DNA of 64,000 nucleotides from Eremomyces bilateralis CBS 781.70 (GCF_010015585.1 NW_022985077.1:664071-728070); one strand, 5' to 3'. Counted from the stretch's first letter, positions 47,183 through 59,585 are shown. Translations and numbers: made by a program. The notes: a model not told the origin generated them from the sequence alone.

Positions 47183-50100
47183 TCACAAATTCCCAATGAC
47201 AACCATAAACCGCAACTTCCCCTCCCTCCTCCTCTTCTCTGCCCCTTGCCCAAACGACCCCTCCTCCTCCCCACTCACCGCGCCCTCCCCACCCCCAATC
47301 AACCCTTCATCCAACATCAACGTGCTGCTCTTCCATCCCCAGCTCTGGCTAAAGTTGAAGCGATCGGGCGCCGACTCGTAGACGGAGAGGAGTCGACCGC
47401 CTTTGGACGGCGAGTAGATCTTGAAGTACGTGCGGATTGTGGGGCGCATGTCGGTGTATGGTGGGACGGTTGCGACGAAGGTGGGTTGGCGGGAGGAATT
47501 GTTGCGGGAGATGGAGGCGCGGGCGAGGGTGGGCGAGGGACTTTGAGAGTTGGGCTGGATGGTGGTTGCGGAGAGGCCTTGTGGTAGGGGAAGCTGCGGA
47601 GCGGTGTTGGCGGAGCGAGGGTAGTTGGAACTAGCATCGGCATCGTTATCGGAGTCGGAATCGGAGGGAATGTCGAACACAGGAGTGTAGTGTTGTAGGA
47701 CTGACGACTGGCGAGCTCGGTAAGAGTTATGTGTGTTGCCTCCTGGTCGATAATTGGAGAACCAGTTATATGATCGAGAGGTGTTGGCATCCACGTCGCC
47801 GCCACTTCCACTGGTGTCTTCTTCAGCGGCATTGTCTGTCGCTAATCCACCCAGAGGTCGATCTCGGTCTCGGTCTCGCGCTACTCGTCGTCTATCACCG
47901 CGAAGGAGCATTTCTCGCTCTAGCTGTCCAATTCGCTCGTCCACGCTTGCGGGTATGCTGTTGGAGAGATTGGCCGCTAGACCTGGGCCGGACAGCGCTT
48001 CCTCGACTTCACGTTCCTTCGCACGGTGGAGATAGACTCCCAGTTGCGGGTGCTTGGAACTTCGGACTTTTTGGATATAGATGTTCCACAAGCTGCCCGC
48101 GTAAAAAACTGTCCTCGAGTAAACCCGCTTCTTCTCTTTGAGGAGGCGCGGGTTTGGGAACTCGACTGCGAATCGGAATGGTGGGCAATGCGAGTAAGCA
48201 ATTGGCTTTGGTTGGGTTGTTCCGCCTGCACTGTCCGACGGTTGTGGTCGCGTTGCGTTGCTTGATGACCTGGCTAATCCCTCAGTGATATTTCCGGGTG
48301 ATGATGCAAAGTCAGTGGCCCATGGAGCATCCTCTGGCTGTATCGTCACAGAAATCTGGGAAGCATGATTGGAAAGGGCTGCGGATGTTTGTATGACCGG
48401 CTCGGCATTGCCTCCCATGACGATGTTGCAGTCAGCCGAAGGAATCCAAAACTTTCGGGGTCGCGCAGTTGAGTCCCACGAGCCAGACCCCATCTCTTCC
48501 GACTTGGTTTGCGAGGGAGTTTCGTCCACTTTACGCTTGCCTTGTGCGACGGACGAGCCATTTGCATCGTCCGTCCTTTGAGATGACACTGTTGGGGGTT
48601 TGGTCGGCTCAATCTCCGCTGGAATGCTAAGTCCTAGGTCCATGTCAAGATCGCGAGCATTCACAACTTTCTGCCGAAGCTCCATGGCCATCCAGAGCGC
48701 GTTGGTAATCACGTCTTCTGGTAGGAGCGGGAGTCCAAAAACGTCTCGGGCCCGGCGGATATGCTGCAACTGCTCGAACTCTAGGTGGACGTAATGAATG
48801 CCTTCATCAAGAAGGACAAGAAGGGGCTCGACCTCAGGATGCGTGTAGAGTGCCAGCCATTTGTCCATCCCCTCTGGACTCTGGCCTAACGATGAAATCG
48901 AGTTCTTTCGGTAGACAGGATCGAACCGGATAGCCATCAAACCGAGCGTTTCCGGAGCTCGAGATTTGTTCTTAATCTTGTCTCCCAGCCCTACCTCCGC
49001 TGCTTTTTGCTTTAATCTGCGATCAAGCAACCGTTTTGCAAGAACCCAGCGGTCCCATTCGCCGTAGACAAAACAGCCATCTCCGCCAACAATTTCCCTG
49101 ACAATATCTCCGGGGATGCCATCCCAGTATCTAAGGTGCATCTCCCAGCCATCTCTGCAAAGCATGGCTTTCGCCGAAGCCAGAATCCGCTCCCCAGACC
49201 TTCCGTAGTAATTCTCCGTGACCAGTTTTATCAGCGGCGCAAGGCTCTCAACATTCATCTGCCGTAAAATCGCGTCGATGGCAGATTCGGCGAGATCTGG
49301 CATCTCTAGCCAACAGCCGGTTGCAAAGAGCCCGATCGCTTCTGCTTCTTCCTCATTCGATATATCGCATCCGTATAGTCTCTTAAGGGCAAGCTCAAAG
49401 GCAACTTGGGTGATATTGGAGTCCATATCTTCAGGGTGCAATGTCACTTCCTTTAACGAACTTTCGATCCATGGTTCGGATAACGCCGTTGCAAAAAAAG
49501 GTGCGCGGTCGAGGAGAAGTCGATGTAGGTTGTACTTGGTCCCGAATGCTATGACAGTGATGTCCGAATGCCGTCCACCGAGGAGCCCGCGTGTGTAGAG
49601 ATGGTCTGGTAAGGAGGCCGGCTCGTAGTTTGCTAAGGGATTCAGCATTAGCTGGACGTAGGCAAATGCGATAGTAGATATATATTGGCTCACTTCTACC
49701 AAGTAAGTTCAAGTTCCCGGCACCATATTGATATGAGCTCGTTCGACTCGATGGGTTCAGCGGAACATCCGCCGCCATTGACTTTGCCGGCGTTATTGGA
49801 GTAATTTCCTCCCTTGCATCAAACGCTCTCTGATGGTCCACCGGGGTCGTGGGATCATCCACATCCTTCTCCGCTGCGGATATTCGAGCTGTACCGCTCG
49901 ACATCGCTATTGAAGGGCTCGTCGACCGTTCCACATCTCTTCCGAACGCGTCAAGCGGCCTATTTGCCCGGATACTAGATGACCCTTCTCCAGGACTCGG
50001 TTCTGCATTGCTCTCGAAGAGAGAAGGGGGAAACGTCGAGGTGGAGGAGTTGAAGATCGAAGTATGAGGCGTCGTATAAGTGTTTCTTCGGGGGGTATTG

Positions 50101-50231
50101 CTTGGACCGCCTGCGCCTATGGGAGTCGATGGAGCATGATCAGGTGGTGCTTCATGCTGCCAGATGGAATCAAAGGGGACCGATACGCCATGTGTTTGAG
50201 AAGGGTCTTGATCGAGCGGAGAGCTATCCAT
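47183..50231 (-). CDS. BTB/POZ domain protein (germ-cell-less-like)
   Basis: Two exons, 50231-49700 and 49632-47183 (donor GTAGAA, acceptor CTTAG), give 993 residues in phase. The first about 175 residues are Ser/Thr/Pro-rich and likely disordered. The BTB domain starts near residue 190 (GGRHSDITVIAFGTKYNLHRL) and runs through the usual FELALKRLYG region, followed by a BACK-like helical part (WLEMPDLAESAIDAILRQM). BTB proteins with this C-terminal extension resemble GMCL1/germ-cell-less and are often Cul3 adaptors. The C-terminal half has low-complexity linkers and a conserved block (CPPFRFAVEFPNPRLLKEKK, then TVFYAGSLWNIYIQKVR) that may be a second, MATH-like folded domain. It ends with FMVVIGNL. 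Intact. Substrates unknown. Confidence 0.88.
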
Positions 50232-53062
50232 CGGGGGAGAGCTGCTTGGTCGGCTGCTGTGGTTTGCTCTGTGGCACCATGTAAGAATGACCTATACCGA
50301 GCCCGCAGCTCACGATACACGCGCTTCAAATAATATTCACTAGCAAAAGGTTATACTAAGGTAGGAACTTCAAGCAATAAGATAATTATTCTAGACTGGA
50401 GCCACGTTGGACCGAGGGATGGTTGGAACTGGGAAAGAGAGGTCAAGAACCTGAGGTCACCGCATGCGGGGAGAACAAAGGGACCGCCACCATCTCTTGG
50501 GGGTCAACAGGAGGGCGAGATATAGAGGGCCTTGCCCATTAATAGAAACCTATGTAGTAGTAAATATAATATGTCATGGATTCGATACTGTCATTATATT
50601 CGAACCCTATTCTACTTCACCTAAATGCCAAACACGAAATCAATTCATTTCGTCCCGTATTGTTCACAATGCCTGGCTTCATATTGTCGGAGGCCCCCGT
50701 ATTGTACCCCAAACCCCGACCACCAGAGGCCTGACATGACGCTTTTGATATCCTGTCGCCCCCACAGGTCATAAAATACCCGGTAGATTTAGATGAGCCC
50801 AGTCGGGATAGCGAACATTTTGCCCCCAGTACCCGTACCAGTACAGCCAGGCCAGAATGAAGTCCAAGTCCCACCATTCTTCGACACAGCGACAACCGCA
50901 GCCATCACAATCGCTGTGCTCAGTAGAGAGCCCCAGCGTTTGAACGAACTCAAATTCCGATGCTTGCTCCACCTTCGCAAGCGTCAATAGCATAGGGAGA
51001 TACAGGTGGTGCCGGTACCGTCCCATTTTCTCTCGCGGTGATGCCAGCCACCATTTATCGCGCTTAGGGACCAGGGGTCACCATTGATATCGACGTCAAC
51101 CAAGCTATCTCTGGTGTAATACTCGACGTCTCGGCTCTGAATGAGCCATGGTCCGACTCCGCGGTGGTGGTAACATGGCCTCAGCCTGGATAAGAACCGG
51201 CACCCCCGGCATATGTAGGGTTGGCAGCGGCTGCGGGAACCGAGGGTAGCGAGGTCTGCGAAGGCGAACAGTGATATAGGGGTGAAACACTTCACCGTGA
51301 GAGACCGAGGAAAGAGTGGACGGTCGAGGTCCTGGATGAATAGCAGGGAGTCCCGGAACAAGCGACAGAGTATTGACCGAGTGAGTTTCTTTCAAGGAAG
51401 AAAATCGAGCAGAAGGTGACGCGATAAATAAAGGTCAAGTGGGCCCAAACATATCTGATATGCGTCCCAGTCATCGTTATCAACCCCCTTTTAACACCTG
51501 CGCTTCCCAGTTCCCCAAAGCACACATCGGAGGAGTGCGGGATATTTATTCTACTAGGAACGTATTGATTGGACATAACAAGACTGGATAGGGGATATTA
51601 GCCGTCGTGAAGTATCTTTTGGATATGAAGGGAGAAACCGAGCGGACACAAGAAGAAACTCGTATCCATATATGGATATATTGACCGGGATTTACCACAC
51701 TCGCAATCAAGTCGAGTTCGGTAACCTGCCATCGAAAGCGGCAGACTCCCAACAAATCCTCAATCGATGCTTTCCTTTCGATTTCAGTCGGAGTCTTGAG
51801 GATGTGCAACGGGGGCCTTTCAGTCGCGTATACTGGGACATGGATCTCATGTGCTGGTCAGTGTATCCATAATCCATTTCCGCGTTGAGGCATGGCTAAA
51901 GTGCTAAAACGAAAGAAATGATGTATTAAACCAATCCAACCCAACATTAGTGGTTGGATACTGTTGAGACAAGAAAGAGAGAGGGATGAAACAAATCTGC
52001 TGATAGGGGATTACGTCAGCCAGCACTTCAAAGTCCAAGCATTCTGAGTTCAAGATCCCGCATGGCCGTCTTGTATAAGTTTACCTCTAACCTACCTTAA
52101 CCTCTTATTTCTTTTTGCATATCCAGGTCATTGGATTAACACTATTCTCTTCCTGTTAACAACTTGATCCTTCGAAATCGCATGGTGGTGGAGTACTTGA
52201 AACCTGGCACCGTCACCTACGAGCAACGCATCCAACCGTACGATAGAAGGAAGAGCATTGTGCTAAACGACACATTTCCCGCTCCATTGCCCTTATGGTC
52301 TCCCATATTCGGATGTCCATTTCTTCAAGTCCCAGAGTTTCTGCGGCGTTCTTTCATGGTTCCATTTCTATCAATGGCGCTTTTCCAATCTAGCTATGTC
52401 GAGACAAAGAGACCCAACATGCCTCGAATGGTACCTGACCTCAACCCGTCCATCCCGTCCCATAACTCTCTCACATCTTCTATATGATTAGTCACATAGT
52501 GACCACATGCCTTGAACCCCATCCAAACAACTTCAATCCCCAGGACCTCCAAATTGACTTCCTAAACTCACCCTCCTAGATCCTCCTCCGGTTCCCAAGT
52601 CATCCAGCAAAACCGCGATCCCATCCGCCCCTCCGCCGCCAGCAATTCAGATCCGTGGCCAAGCGGCGTGCATCAGCCCTCCGCCACCGACGCCGACGCA
52701 AGGGCGTGAAAGTGCGGCCGCGGCGGGTGAATCAGGACGGCGGACGCGAGCAGATGATGGGGGTCCGCACGCTACGGTTGGAACTGGCGATTCAGATGCA
52801 GCGGGTGGCGGCACGGTTGGAGAAGATTGCGATTCGGTGGGGTTAGGGCGGGAGGATGGTGGAGAAGATCGCGATTCGGCGGAGTTAGGACGGGAGGAGA
52901 ATGAAGGAGGAGGGGATATTCTTGTTCACATATTGGAGGGACCCTTTTTTTAAAGTAATGCAATTGGTACCGGGAATCTATGCAACAATAGGTACCTCCC
53001 CTGTGCTATCTATCCACTATGAAAAAACGCAACACGCGTGATTGTACCGAATACCCAATGGT
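50232..53062. other. Long gene-free stretch with a local tandem repeat
   Basis: About 2.8 kb between the BTB gene promoter and the 3' end of met10. Short ORFs on both strands (50464-50739, 50793-50990, 51105-51395 minus, 52164-52487, 52655-52846) have no motif or signal and overlap each other. Near 51050-51250 both strands stay open, but neither is convincing. A 42-bp tandem repeat is at 52818-52901. Confidence 0.5.
52818..52901 (+). repeat. Two copies of a 42-bp tandem repeat
   Basis: Copy one 52818-52859 and copy two 52860-52901 both begin TGGAGAAGAT and share GCGATTCGG and GGGAGGA blocks, with a handful of substitutions. Several of these are C/T or G/A transitions. Not in a supported gene. 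Confidence 0.8.
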
Positions 53063-56000
53063 CTAGTAGACCTCCAACACGTACCTCCCATCATCCTTCA
53101 GCCGCTCAATTTCCCTCCTCGAATCCACCTTCTTCGTCCCCGCCGCCTTCGCCTCCTCCTCCACCGCCGCCTGCAACACCTCCGTCACATCTGGCACCGG
53201 CCACGTCGGCCCGCACAGGTAGAAGCTCCCCTCCTTCTGCAGATACGCCTCGCGAATCTCCGCCATCGTCTCCCGCATGCGGTCCTGGATGTAGATTTTA
53301 TGCGGCTGGTCGCGCGAGAAGGCCTTGCCGATCAACGTGATCACCCCGGCCGCCTGGTACGCCTCCCACTCCTCGCCGTACAGGTACTCCTCCCGCTGCG
53401 TGCGCGACCCCATGTACAGCAGCACCGGCCCAATCGGCTGGCCTTCCGAGCGCTGGAGCGCCCGCTCCTGCACGAACGCGCGGAACGGCGCGAGCCCCGT
53501 GCCCAGTCCTGCCATGATGATTGGCGCCGTGCTCGAGGCCGGGAGCTTCATCACCGACGGCTTCACCGACACCACGACGGGCGCACCCACCGGCAGCGCG
53601 TTGAGGAAGCGGGTCGCCTGCCCGAAGCGGTCGCGGCCGGCGGGGTCGACCCAGCCGACGGTGACGATGAGCAGAGCCACAGAGGTCGGGGTGACGCGCT
53701 GGGATGAGGCGATGGAGTACTCGCGGCGCTTCATGGGCGGGACAATACGGGCTAGATCGGGAAGGGGCGGGTGCGCGGATGGGAATTCCTGGAAGGTGTC
53801 GGCGAAGGTGATAGTGTCGACTTCAGCGCGACGCTTGAATTCGGCGGCGCCATCGGCGGTGCTGAGGGCGAGGAGAGAAGCTCTCTCGTTGGGGTCGGTG
53901 GCGAAGTCGGAGAGAGCTTCGTAGAATCGCTTGGGAGGGCGGCCGAAGATGTCGATGTTTTGGCGGAGTGCTTGGTAGGCGGTGCGGACTTCGTAGTGGC
54001 TGGGGTCTTCCCGCGTGGGTACCTCCACGAGATCGTCGTGGTCCAGGTTGTACCATTTCATGAATGCTGATACCTCGTCGGCGTCGTTCTCAGCGTGGAT
54101 GCCGAGGGCCTCGCCGATAGCGTAGGTGAGACCGCTAGTGCCCAGGTCGAATTCGATGTGGAAGATGTTACGGTCATACCTGTCAGGAGTGAGACGACGT
54201 CGCTCCTTGACAGTGACAACGTGCGTCTTCATCGCGAGATCCGGACGGAGGGTCTTCTGAGTGCCATAGGCTTCCTTGAACAGGAGACCTTGAGCAGCCG
54301 TATGCCAGGACTTAATCGCGGTTGGCCCCTCCACTTCTTCAACCTTGAACGGAACGAAGCTGTTGATGGTGATATCCGCAGGTTTTGCAGGAGTCTCGGG
54401 ATCCAATTCGACAGCGGACCATTCTTCGGGCACGAGGAAGTCCCGGACGACTTTTGACACATCCTCCTCGAGCGGCGTGGTATCATTACCAAGATTCTGC
54501 AGAACCGACGAGTATAGGTCTGGTCGGAGAACCTTGATCACGGCAAGCAGGACGACTTGAGTCTCCATGTCCTTGTTCTCTGCAACGGCTGCGGAAGCGG
54601 CGGAGTCGATGATGCAGATATGGCTGGTTTTTGCCGCGATGGCCTTTCGGGTGGCTTCGGGTACCTTCTTCTCCACATCTTCGTCTTTGACACCAGGCAA
54701 CCAAATCAGGATAGTTCCTTGGTGCTTCAGGTTGCGGACAAAGTCAAAGTCCTTCAGAAGTTTATCACTGCCCACAAAGATGCTGTCGGCGGATGTGGTG
54801 GAGCATGGTGCTTCAATCTCGGATGTCGAGCTTCGGATATCAGTGCGAACTACACCACCTTGGGCCAAGTGATCGAAAGCCGTCCTTGTTGAAATGATGC
54901 TGGAAGAATCCTGCGCCAATAGCTCCCCTAATAAGCTCGGGAGGCTGGCCGTTGCAGACCTATCCGAATCCAAGAACGAGTATTGTTTGGCTGATTCATC
55001 GACAAGCTCAATGTTGTACTCGTCGGCAGCGATTTTCGAAGGATCGATACCTGCGGACTGCTCGAATATGGCCATCTTCTGGATCAGCTCATTCAGACGA
55101 GCGGCGGTCCAAGTCTGAGAGACGTATTTCAAGTCGACCACGTCGATACCGTCGCTATGTCCGAAGAAGTTGACCGTGGCCAAAACATCGTTGAAGAGCA
55201 TGGAATGCTCGTTTAAAGTGTCCATATCGCTTTCGTCCGACACCTGTCCCAGAATCGCAATCCTCTTTGCGGTTTTTGGCAATACCTCGAGGAAAGCCTC
55301 TTCAATGAACGGTCGGTACACCCTAACGTTGATAACGCCGACCTTCTGGCCAGATCGGGAGAGCTTGGTCGCCACCTGTCGGGCGATGGAGGCTTCCGCG
55401 CTTCCGAACGTCACCAGGACGGATTCCGCGGACTCGTGCCCGAAGAATTCAAATGGCTTATATTCGGTTCCCAATTCATCGTTGAAGGCCTTCAGAACCC
55501 GGAGAACTTTGCCATCGTTATCTAAGTGGGTGGATTCCGCGTTGCTGTATGCCTTCTTGATCGCCTGATAGTTGGTGTAAACGCCATGCTGGTCCAGGAT
55601 ATCGACCACGCGAGTTGTCTCACGAGCCATTGCGACGCCGTCGAACATGTGGATCGTCGGAAGGACATCGGCGAGAAGGGTCGCCAAGAGAGCCATGTGC
55701 TGCGTCTCATAGACGGAGGTGCTGCTGACAAGACCCAGTCCCAACTCCTCGGCGAGGCGCAACCCGGGTGTGTAGTCGGCAAACAGCTTGGTGGTCTTCC
55801 CTGCCGCCAGCTCCACAGCAGCGACATGTGCCACGAGAGGGTTCGCGAGGGAGTAGAGGAGCGACAGCTGATCCAGGGAGGGTCGGAGCAATTCCAACGT
55901 TGCGGACGAGGCTACGATAGTCTGCGGGATATGCCTCTTGCTCAAGTCAAAGTCGTTCGAGAACATATATCCCAGAGCAATTGAGCCTGCCCCGGCCCGC

Positions 56001-56317
56001 GCTTGCAACTGCTGCAAGCCTGGCACAAGGTCAAACGCATTCTTTTCGTTGTCCTCGTTCCATGACTTGATGGCGATGTCTAGGTCGAATGACTCGGGGG
56101 AGTATGTGAAGATCTTGTCGGAGAGCGTGTAGGCGACATGCTGAGCGAGCGTCTGGGCGGTAACATACGTCGGTCCACCGATGGTTGAGAGCGGGATGGT
56201 CCGTCCGAACGGGAGACTAGTTGACGACTGCGGCGAAGGAGTCTTCAGGACTTTGGCTAACGTCTCCGGCGAATGCAGAGGCGATGGGCCGGTGGACTGG
56301 GTATCTTGCAAATGCAT
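53063..56317 (-). CDS. met10: Sulfite reductase (NADPH) flavoprotein subunit
   Basis: Single exon of 1,084 residues from the ATG at 56317; the frame continues upstream but this start gives MHLQDTQSTG. It is the alpha, electron-transferring subunit of assimilatory sulfite reductase, taking electrons from NADPH to the siroheme subunit to make sulfide for Cys and Met. The N-terminal half (residues about 1-600) has the pyruvate-ferredoxin-oxidoreductase-like domains typical of fungal Met10 (TIVASSATLELLRPSLDQL; VLVTFGSAEASIARQVATKL). The C-terminal ferredoxin-reductase module carries the FAD motif REYSIASSQ and NADPH motifs AGLGTGLAPFRAF and YMGSRTQREEYLYG, ending GRYVLEVY. Length matches the family. 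Intact. The promoter has two CACGTG boxes. Confidence 0.96.
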   Translation of the reverse strand: MHLQDTQSTGPSPLHSPETLAKVLKTPSPQSSTSLPFGRTIPLSTIGGPTYVTAQTLAQHVAYTLSDKIFTYSPESFDLDIAIKSWNEDNEKNAFDLVPGLQQLQARAGAGSIALGYMFSNDFDLSKRHIPQTIVASSATLELLRPSLDQLSLLYSLANPLVAHVAAVELAAGKTTKLFADYTPGLRLAEELGLGLVSSTSVYETQHMALLATLLADVLPTIHMFDGVAMARETTRVVDILDQHGVYTNYQAIKKAYSNAESTHLDNDGKVLRVLKAFNDELGTEYKPFEFFGHESAESVLVTFGSAEASIARQVATKLSRSGQKVGVINVRVYRPFIEEAFLEVLPKTAKRIAILGQVSDESDMDTLNEHSMLFNDVLATVNFFGHSDGIDVVDLKYVSQTWTAARLNELIQKMAIFEQSAGIDPSKIAADEYNIELVDESAKQYSFLDSDRSATASLPSLLGELLAQDSSSIISTRTAFDHLAQGGVVRTDIRSSTSEIEAPCSTTSADSIFVGSDKLLKDFDFVRNLKHQGTILIWLPGVKDEDVEKKVPEATRKAIAAKTSHICIIDSAASAAVAENKDMETQVVLLAVIKVLRPDLYSSVLQNLGNDTTPLEEDVSKVVRDFLVPEEWSAVELDPETPAKPADITINSFVPFKVEEVEGPTAIKSWHTAAQGLLFKEAYGTQKTLRPDLAMKTHVVTVKERRRLTPDRYDRNIFHIEFDLGTSGLTYAIGEALGIHAENDADEVSAFMKWYNLDHDDLVEVPTREDPSHYEVRTAYQALRQNIDIFGRPPKRFYEALSDFATDPNERASLLALSTADGAAEFKRRAEVDTITFADTFQEFPSAHPPLPDLARIVPPMKRREYSIASSQRVTPTSVALLIVTVGWVDPAGRDRFGQATRFLNALPVGAPVVVSVKPSVMKLPASSTAPIIMAGLGTGLAPFRAFVQERALQRSEGQPIGPVLLYMGSRTQREEYLYGEEWEAYQAAGVITLIGKAFSRDQPHKIYIQDRMRETMAEIREAYLQKEGSFYLCGPTWPVPDVTEVLQAAVEEEAKAAGTKKVDSRREIERLKDDGRYVLEVY

Positions 56318-57823
56318 CTTGAGAACTATCGATATGCCGATCCCGCGCTCCGATGTGCGGAATGTTCGACTTTGACAATTGAACAAAGGACCAGAGAGGA
56401 TATACTCTCAAATCGGAGAGTCAATCGCTATGAAAATGAAAAAATATGATGACTTAAGAGTAATCGAGAGGAATTTACAGAGCAGAAGACGAAGCAATTG
56501 CCTCCGTACGAGAAATTGGCGTATGCATGATCAGCGACCTCGGGGACTGGCAACTTTTCTGCGCGAGTCTGGATTCTGGATGGCGTGAATAGATTAGTGG
56601 AAAGCACGCAATCCAATCTGATAATGACAGGGGCGGTTATGACAAGGGACCAGGTATGGAGATAGCCGGAGTTAGCATCTATCACGTGTTGCATACCTCA
56701 CGTGCAAGGGTCCATCCTGACTCCTGTCACACCATGGCATCCATGCGTCGATTTCACCAGTTCGTCTTCCTCAACGATGCACACGCTGTCTAGGCCAAAC
56801 AAGAAGCATGTAACTCATGGAATGTGAAATGGAATATGGAATGAATAGCCAAGGTCTGACTTGTGGTATCTTCCAACGTGCTAGACTATGACAGGATTTG
56901 TCCACCATTCTCAATTTCTCCTCGTATGGCAGTGCTGTGATAGGTGCTGTCTTCCATGCGTCAGGAGCACGGTATTCATCTGCGCTTCCCTTTATATGCA
57001 CTGGAATCTGAGCAATCTGGGGACCCGCAATCCATGGTTCTGGTGGTGGCCATCCCGTTCACGATGCTCCAGTTGCACATTGTGCTGGTGGTTCTCCGAA
57101 GCTCGATTCTCTTCGAAGGACTGGTTAGGAGAATAGAAAAAGTTGGTAATTTAGAAGAGATTTGGCTTGGGTATCTGGCGTGGATTGCTTTGGCTGTATA
57201 TAATGATCCGAGTTGGTGTTGTGCTACATATGTGGGAAGGAAAGCGAAATATCCACGAAATTGCGATTTATATATGAAAGAAACCGTGATTGGGTCAGAA
57301 ATGAGTTTGTTACCGGTTGACTCCCAATTGACAGTGACATAAAACTATGACTGGATTTTCCGATTGACAATTAATAAGAGTCCTGACGGTGCCATATTGA
57401 ACGTTTCCTGGTGAATACCTTAATAATACCTGATGGTGGCTTCCGGACAGAGCAGCTTCTAGCACGTAGACTTCTGCTTAACCGCAAACATTGTACTTCC
57501 TCGTAAAGCAAATATGGCGGGCCAAAATGTCCTTAACACTTTTTTCCGAACTTGAAAGCATGCCGAGCTCGAGGGCTGCCACTTGTTATCGGATGGACGA
57601 CGTTGTCATGAGTGTGGCTTGGTAGATCATGAAGTCCGACATTGTGGCTGTGCCATGCATCAATCAATGGAATCAATCGGGTCTCCTCTCGTCCGCTTTC
57701 ATCTCGCTGAGTGATTTAGCGAATACCCGTTCCCCTCATCATGGACAACAGCTTATAGGACCTACCATTCCCCTTATTCTCGTTCATGCATCATAGGGTT
57801 CTTTTCTGCCTCTCCTTCGCACG
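56318..57823. other. Divergent intergenic region between met10 and the Cys-rich F-box-like gene
   Basis: About 1.5 kb. The proximal part is the met10 promoter (two CACGTG boxes annotated separately). A plus-strand ORF at 56944-57342 has a hydrophobic stretch (VLVVAIPFTMLQLHIVLVV), but no motif, no clear start context and no signal; I do not call it a gene. Confidence 0.5.
56683..56704. promoter_or_regulatory. Pair of CACGTG (Cbf1/E-box type) elements upstream of met10
   Basis: CACGTG occurs at 56683-56688 and again at 56699-56704, both preceded by T (TCACGTG), 16 bp apart and about 370-390 bp upstream of the met10 start. In yeast TCACGTG is bound by Cbf1, which works with Met4 on sulfur-assimilation genes. 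In filamentous fungi the sulfur regulator is a bZIP (MetR/Cys3) with a different palindrome, so the link to met10 is inference. Confidence 0.5.
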
Positions 57824-59585
57824 ATGGCTGTCTTCGCCGATCTGTCCGACGACTCAGATGTCGTAGAAGGAAGTCCTGAGCCTCGATATGGTTACGGGAG
57901 AAGGATGCAGTCTTCAGCAGATGCCTCCTCCCGAGCTCCGGACGCCTCGTCCTCTGAGGTGGCCGAGTCGGTCAGAAGCAATCCCAACATCAATGGCTTC
58001 TCCGAAGCACTTGCATGTTATCCGTGAGCAATAGCCCTACCGCAGTGGTAGTGATGGATGCTTGCATCAGAAGGGTGACGAGGCCCGCCAACTAACTGCT
58101 CTATGATTTCTCTCTCGACAGGTTTGTCTCCCAGCTCGCCACGTTTGTCGACCTCAACACCCTGGACGCGCTCTCCCGAACGTGCCGCCAATTCCGCGTC
58201 AACCTTTTGCAGTTCCGCCCGCAGTTGATGGCGCAGTCGCTGCGCTGCGTGAATGAGGACGACACCATCGGATCGCGGCTCGCCGAGCGCATCATCCAAT
58301 CGCGCAACGCGTGGTTCGGTCGCTCAGTCGAGTTCAACAATCGTCCCGACTCCCCGCACGCGCGACTTACCAGCGGGAAGGTCGGGCAGTGCGCCATCGA
58401 TCAGGTGGGAGAATGTCGACGATGTGGAATCATCGTGTGTCGAGTATGACTCCCCCGACGTACTTACGGAATCACGACCCCTTTCCGCAAGTTTCATCCC
58501 TTGATATCTACCAACCCGGCGTGGGCATCGCTCATCATGCCCCTCGCTCCCGTCTGCATGACCGGGATCCAGCACTCACTCATTCCTAGAATTGCACAAC
58601 CAAACCACCGTTGAACAAATCCCTCCCGGAACGCCACCGCCGCATCTGCAAGCGCTGCATCAAAGCGCCGCTCCATCGCCACATGACCCTCGAGAAACCC
58701 TGGCACACCGCCGACGCCCTGGCCGATCTATTCACCCAGACGCCCGACCCGAACGACTCCGCCAGCTCTTCCTCCTCCCGCCCCTCCTCCCTCCGCACCA
58801 ACTCCACCATCCCCACCCCCTCCTCCTCCCCACCCGATCCCGACACCCTCTACCTCTCCTCCCGCCCATCCACCGCGCCGCCCAAATCCCCCAACCCACC
58901 CCCACCGCCGACCGCGAAATCCTCTCCACCATCCCCGCTCTCCCGTGTATTCACCTACTCCGCATTCCTCCGCACCCCATGCACCTGCGCGGACGCCGTG
59001 TTCCTCTGCCACGCATGCGGCATCGCCCTGCGGCAATCCGACAGCACGTACATCCGCGCGTGGAAATGGCGGACCCACTACACGACGTTCCTGGGCGGTC
59101 TGGGGACGGGGATCGGCGAGGGACACGAGGGCGTGGAGTGTGGGCGGGGCGGCGACTGTCTCGGGGCGCGGGTTGTGGAGAAGGAGGTGGAGTTGAGCGC
59201 GGAGGAGGAGGCGGCAGAGTTGGCGGGGTTGGTGACCGAGGGGACGGTTGCGGCGGACGGGTTGGGCGCGGGGAATGGGGAAGATGGGGCGGCGTTGAGT
59301 CGGACGCCTACGGGGAGGAGTTGGGAGGGGTCGAGTTATCATGCGCAGGAGATCGAGGGGGTGGGCGGGACGGTGAAGAAGAAGGTGAAGAAGTTGGTGA
59401 GGGTTGGGTTGGTGGTGAGGGAGCATGAGGCCGTGCGAGAGCATGAGGGGGATCGGCCGGACGAGAAGAAGAGGGATATGTTGGCGGAGGAGCGGGGTGG
59501 GGAGGTGAGGAGTTGGTGCGGTTGGTGTGATCGGGTGATTTTGGGGAGGCGGGATCGGCCCCAGTGGTTCGAGTTCGACGATTGA
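57824..59585 (+). CDS. Cys-rich F-box-like protein
   Basis: Three exons, 57824-58023, 58122-58443 and 58590-59585, give 505 residues; all phases agree. Residues 1-67 are acidic/Ser-rich. An F-box-like helical part (FVSQLATFVDLNTLDALSRTCRQFR) starts exon 2 at about residue 68. After it come several Cys pairs that look like zinc ligands: GECRRCGIIVCRNC (split by intron 2), RICKRC, PCTCADAVFLCHACG and, at the C-terminus, CGWCDRVI. A long Pro/Ser-rich linker (residues about 215-285) separates the Cys clusters, and a Glu/Gly/Lys-rich region lies before the last one. If the F-box is real, the protein may join an SCF ubiquitin ligase; the zinc part may bind protein or RNA. This domain order is common in uncharacterised Eurotiales proteins. 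Intact, convergent with the phosphodiesterase gene. Confidence 0.85.

Noticed and set aside
50232-53000. Several ORFs of 60-125 codons, including one with LDVDINGDPWS near 51080
   Set aside because: They overlap each other on both strands, lack signals and splice sites, and end abruptly.
56944-57342. 132-codon ORF with a hydrophobic stretch
   Set aside because: Lies in a divergent promoter region, no signal peptide at the start, no motif; length is possible by chance.
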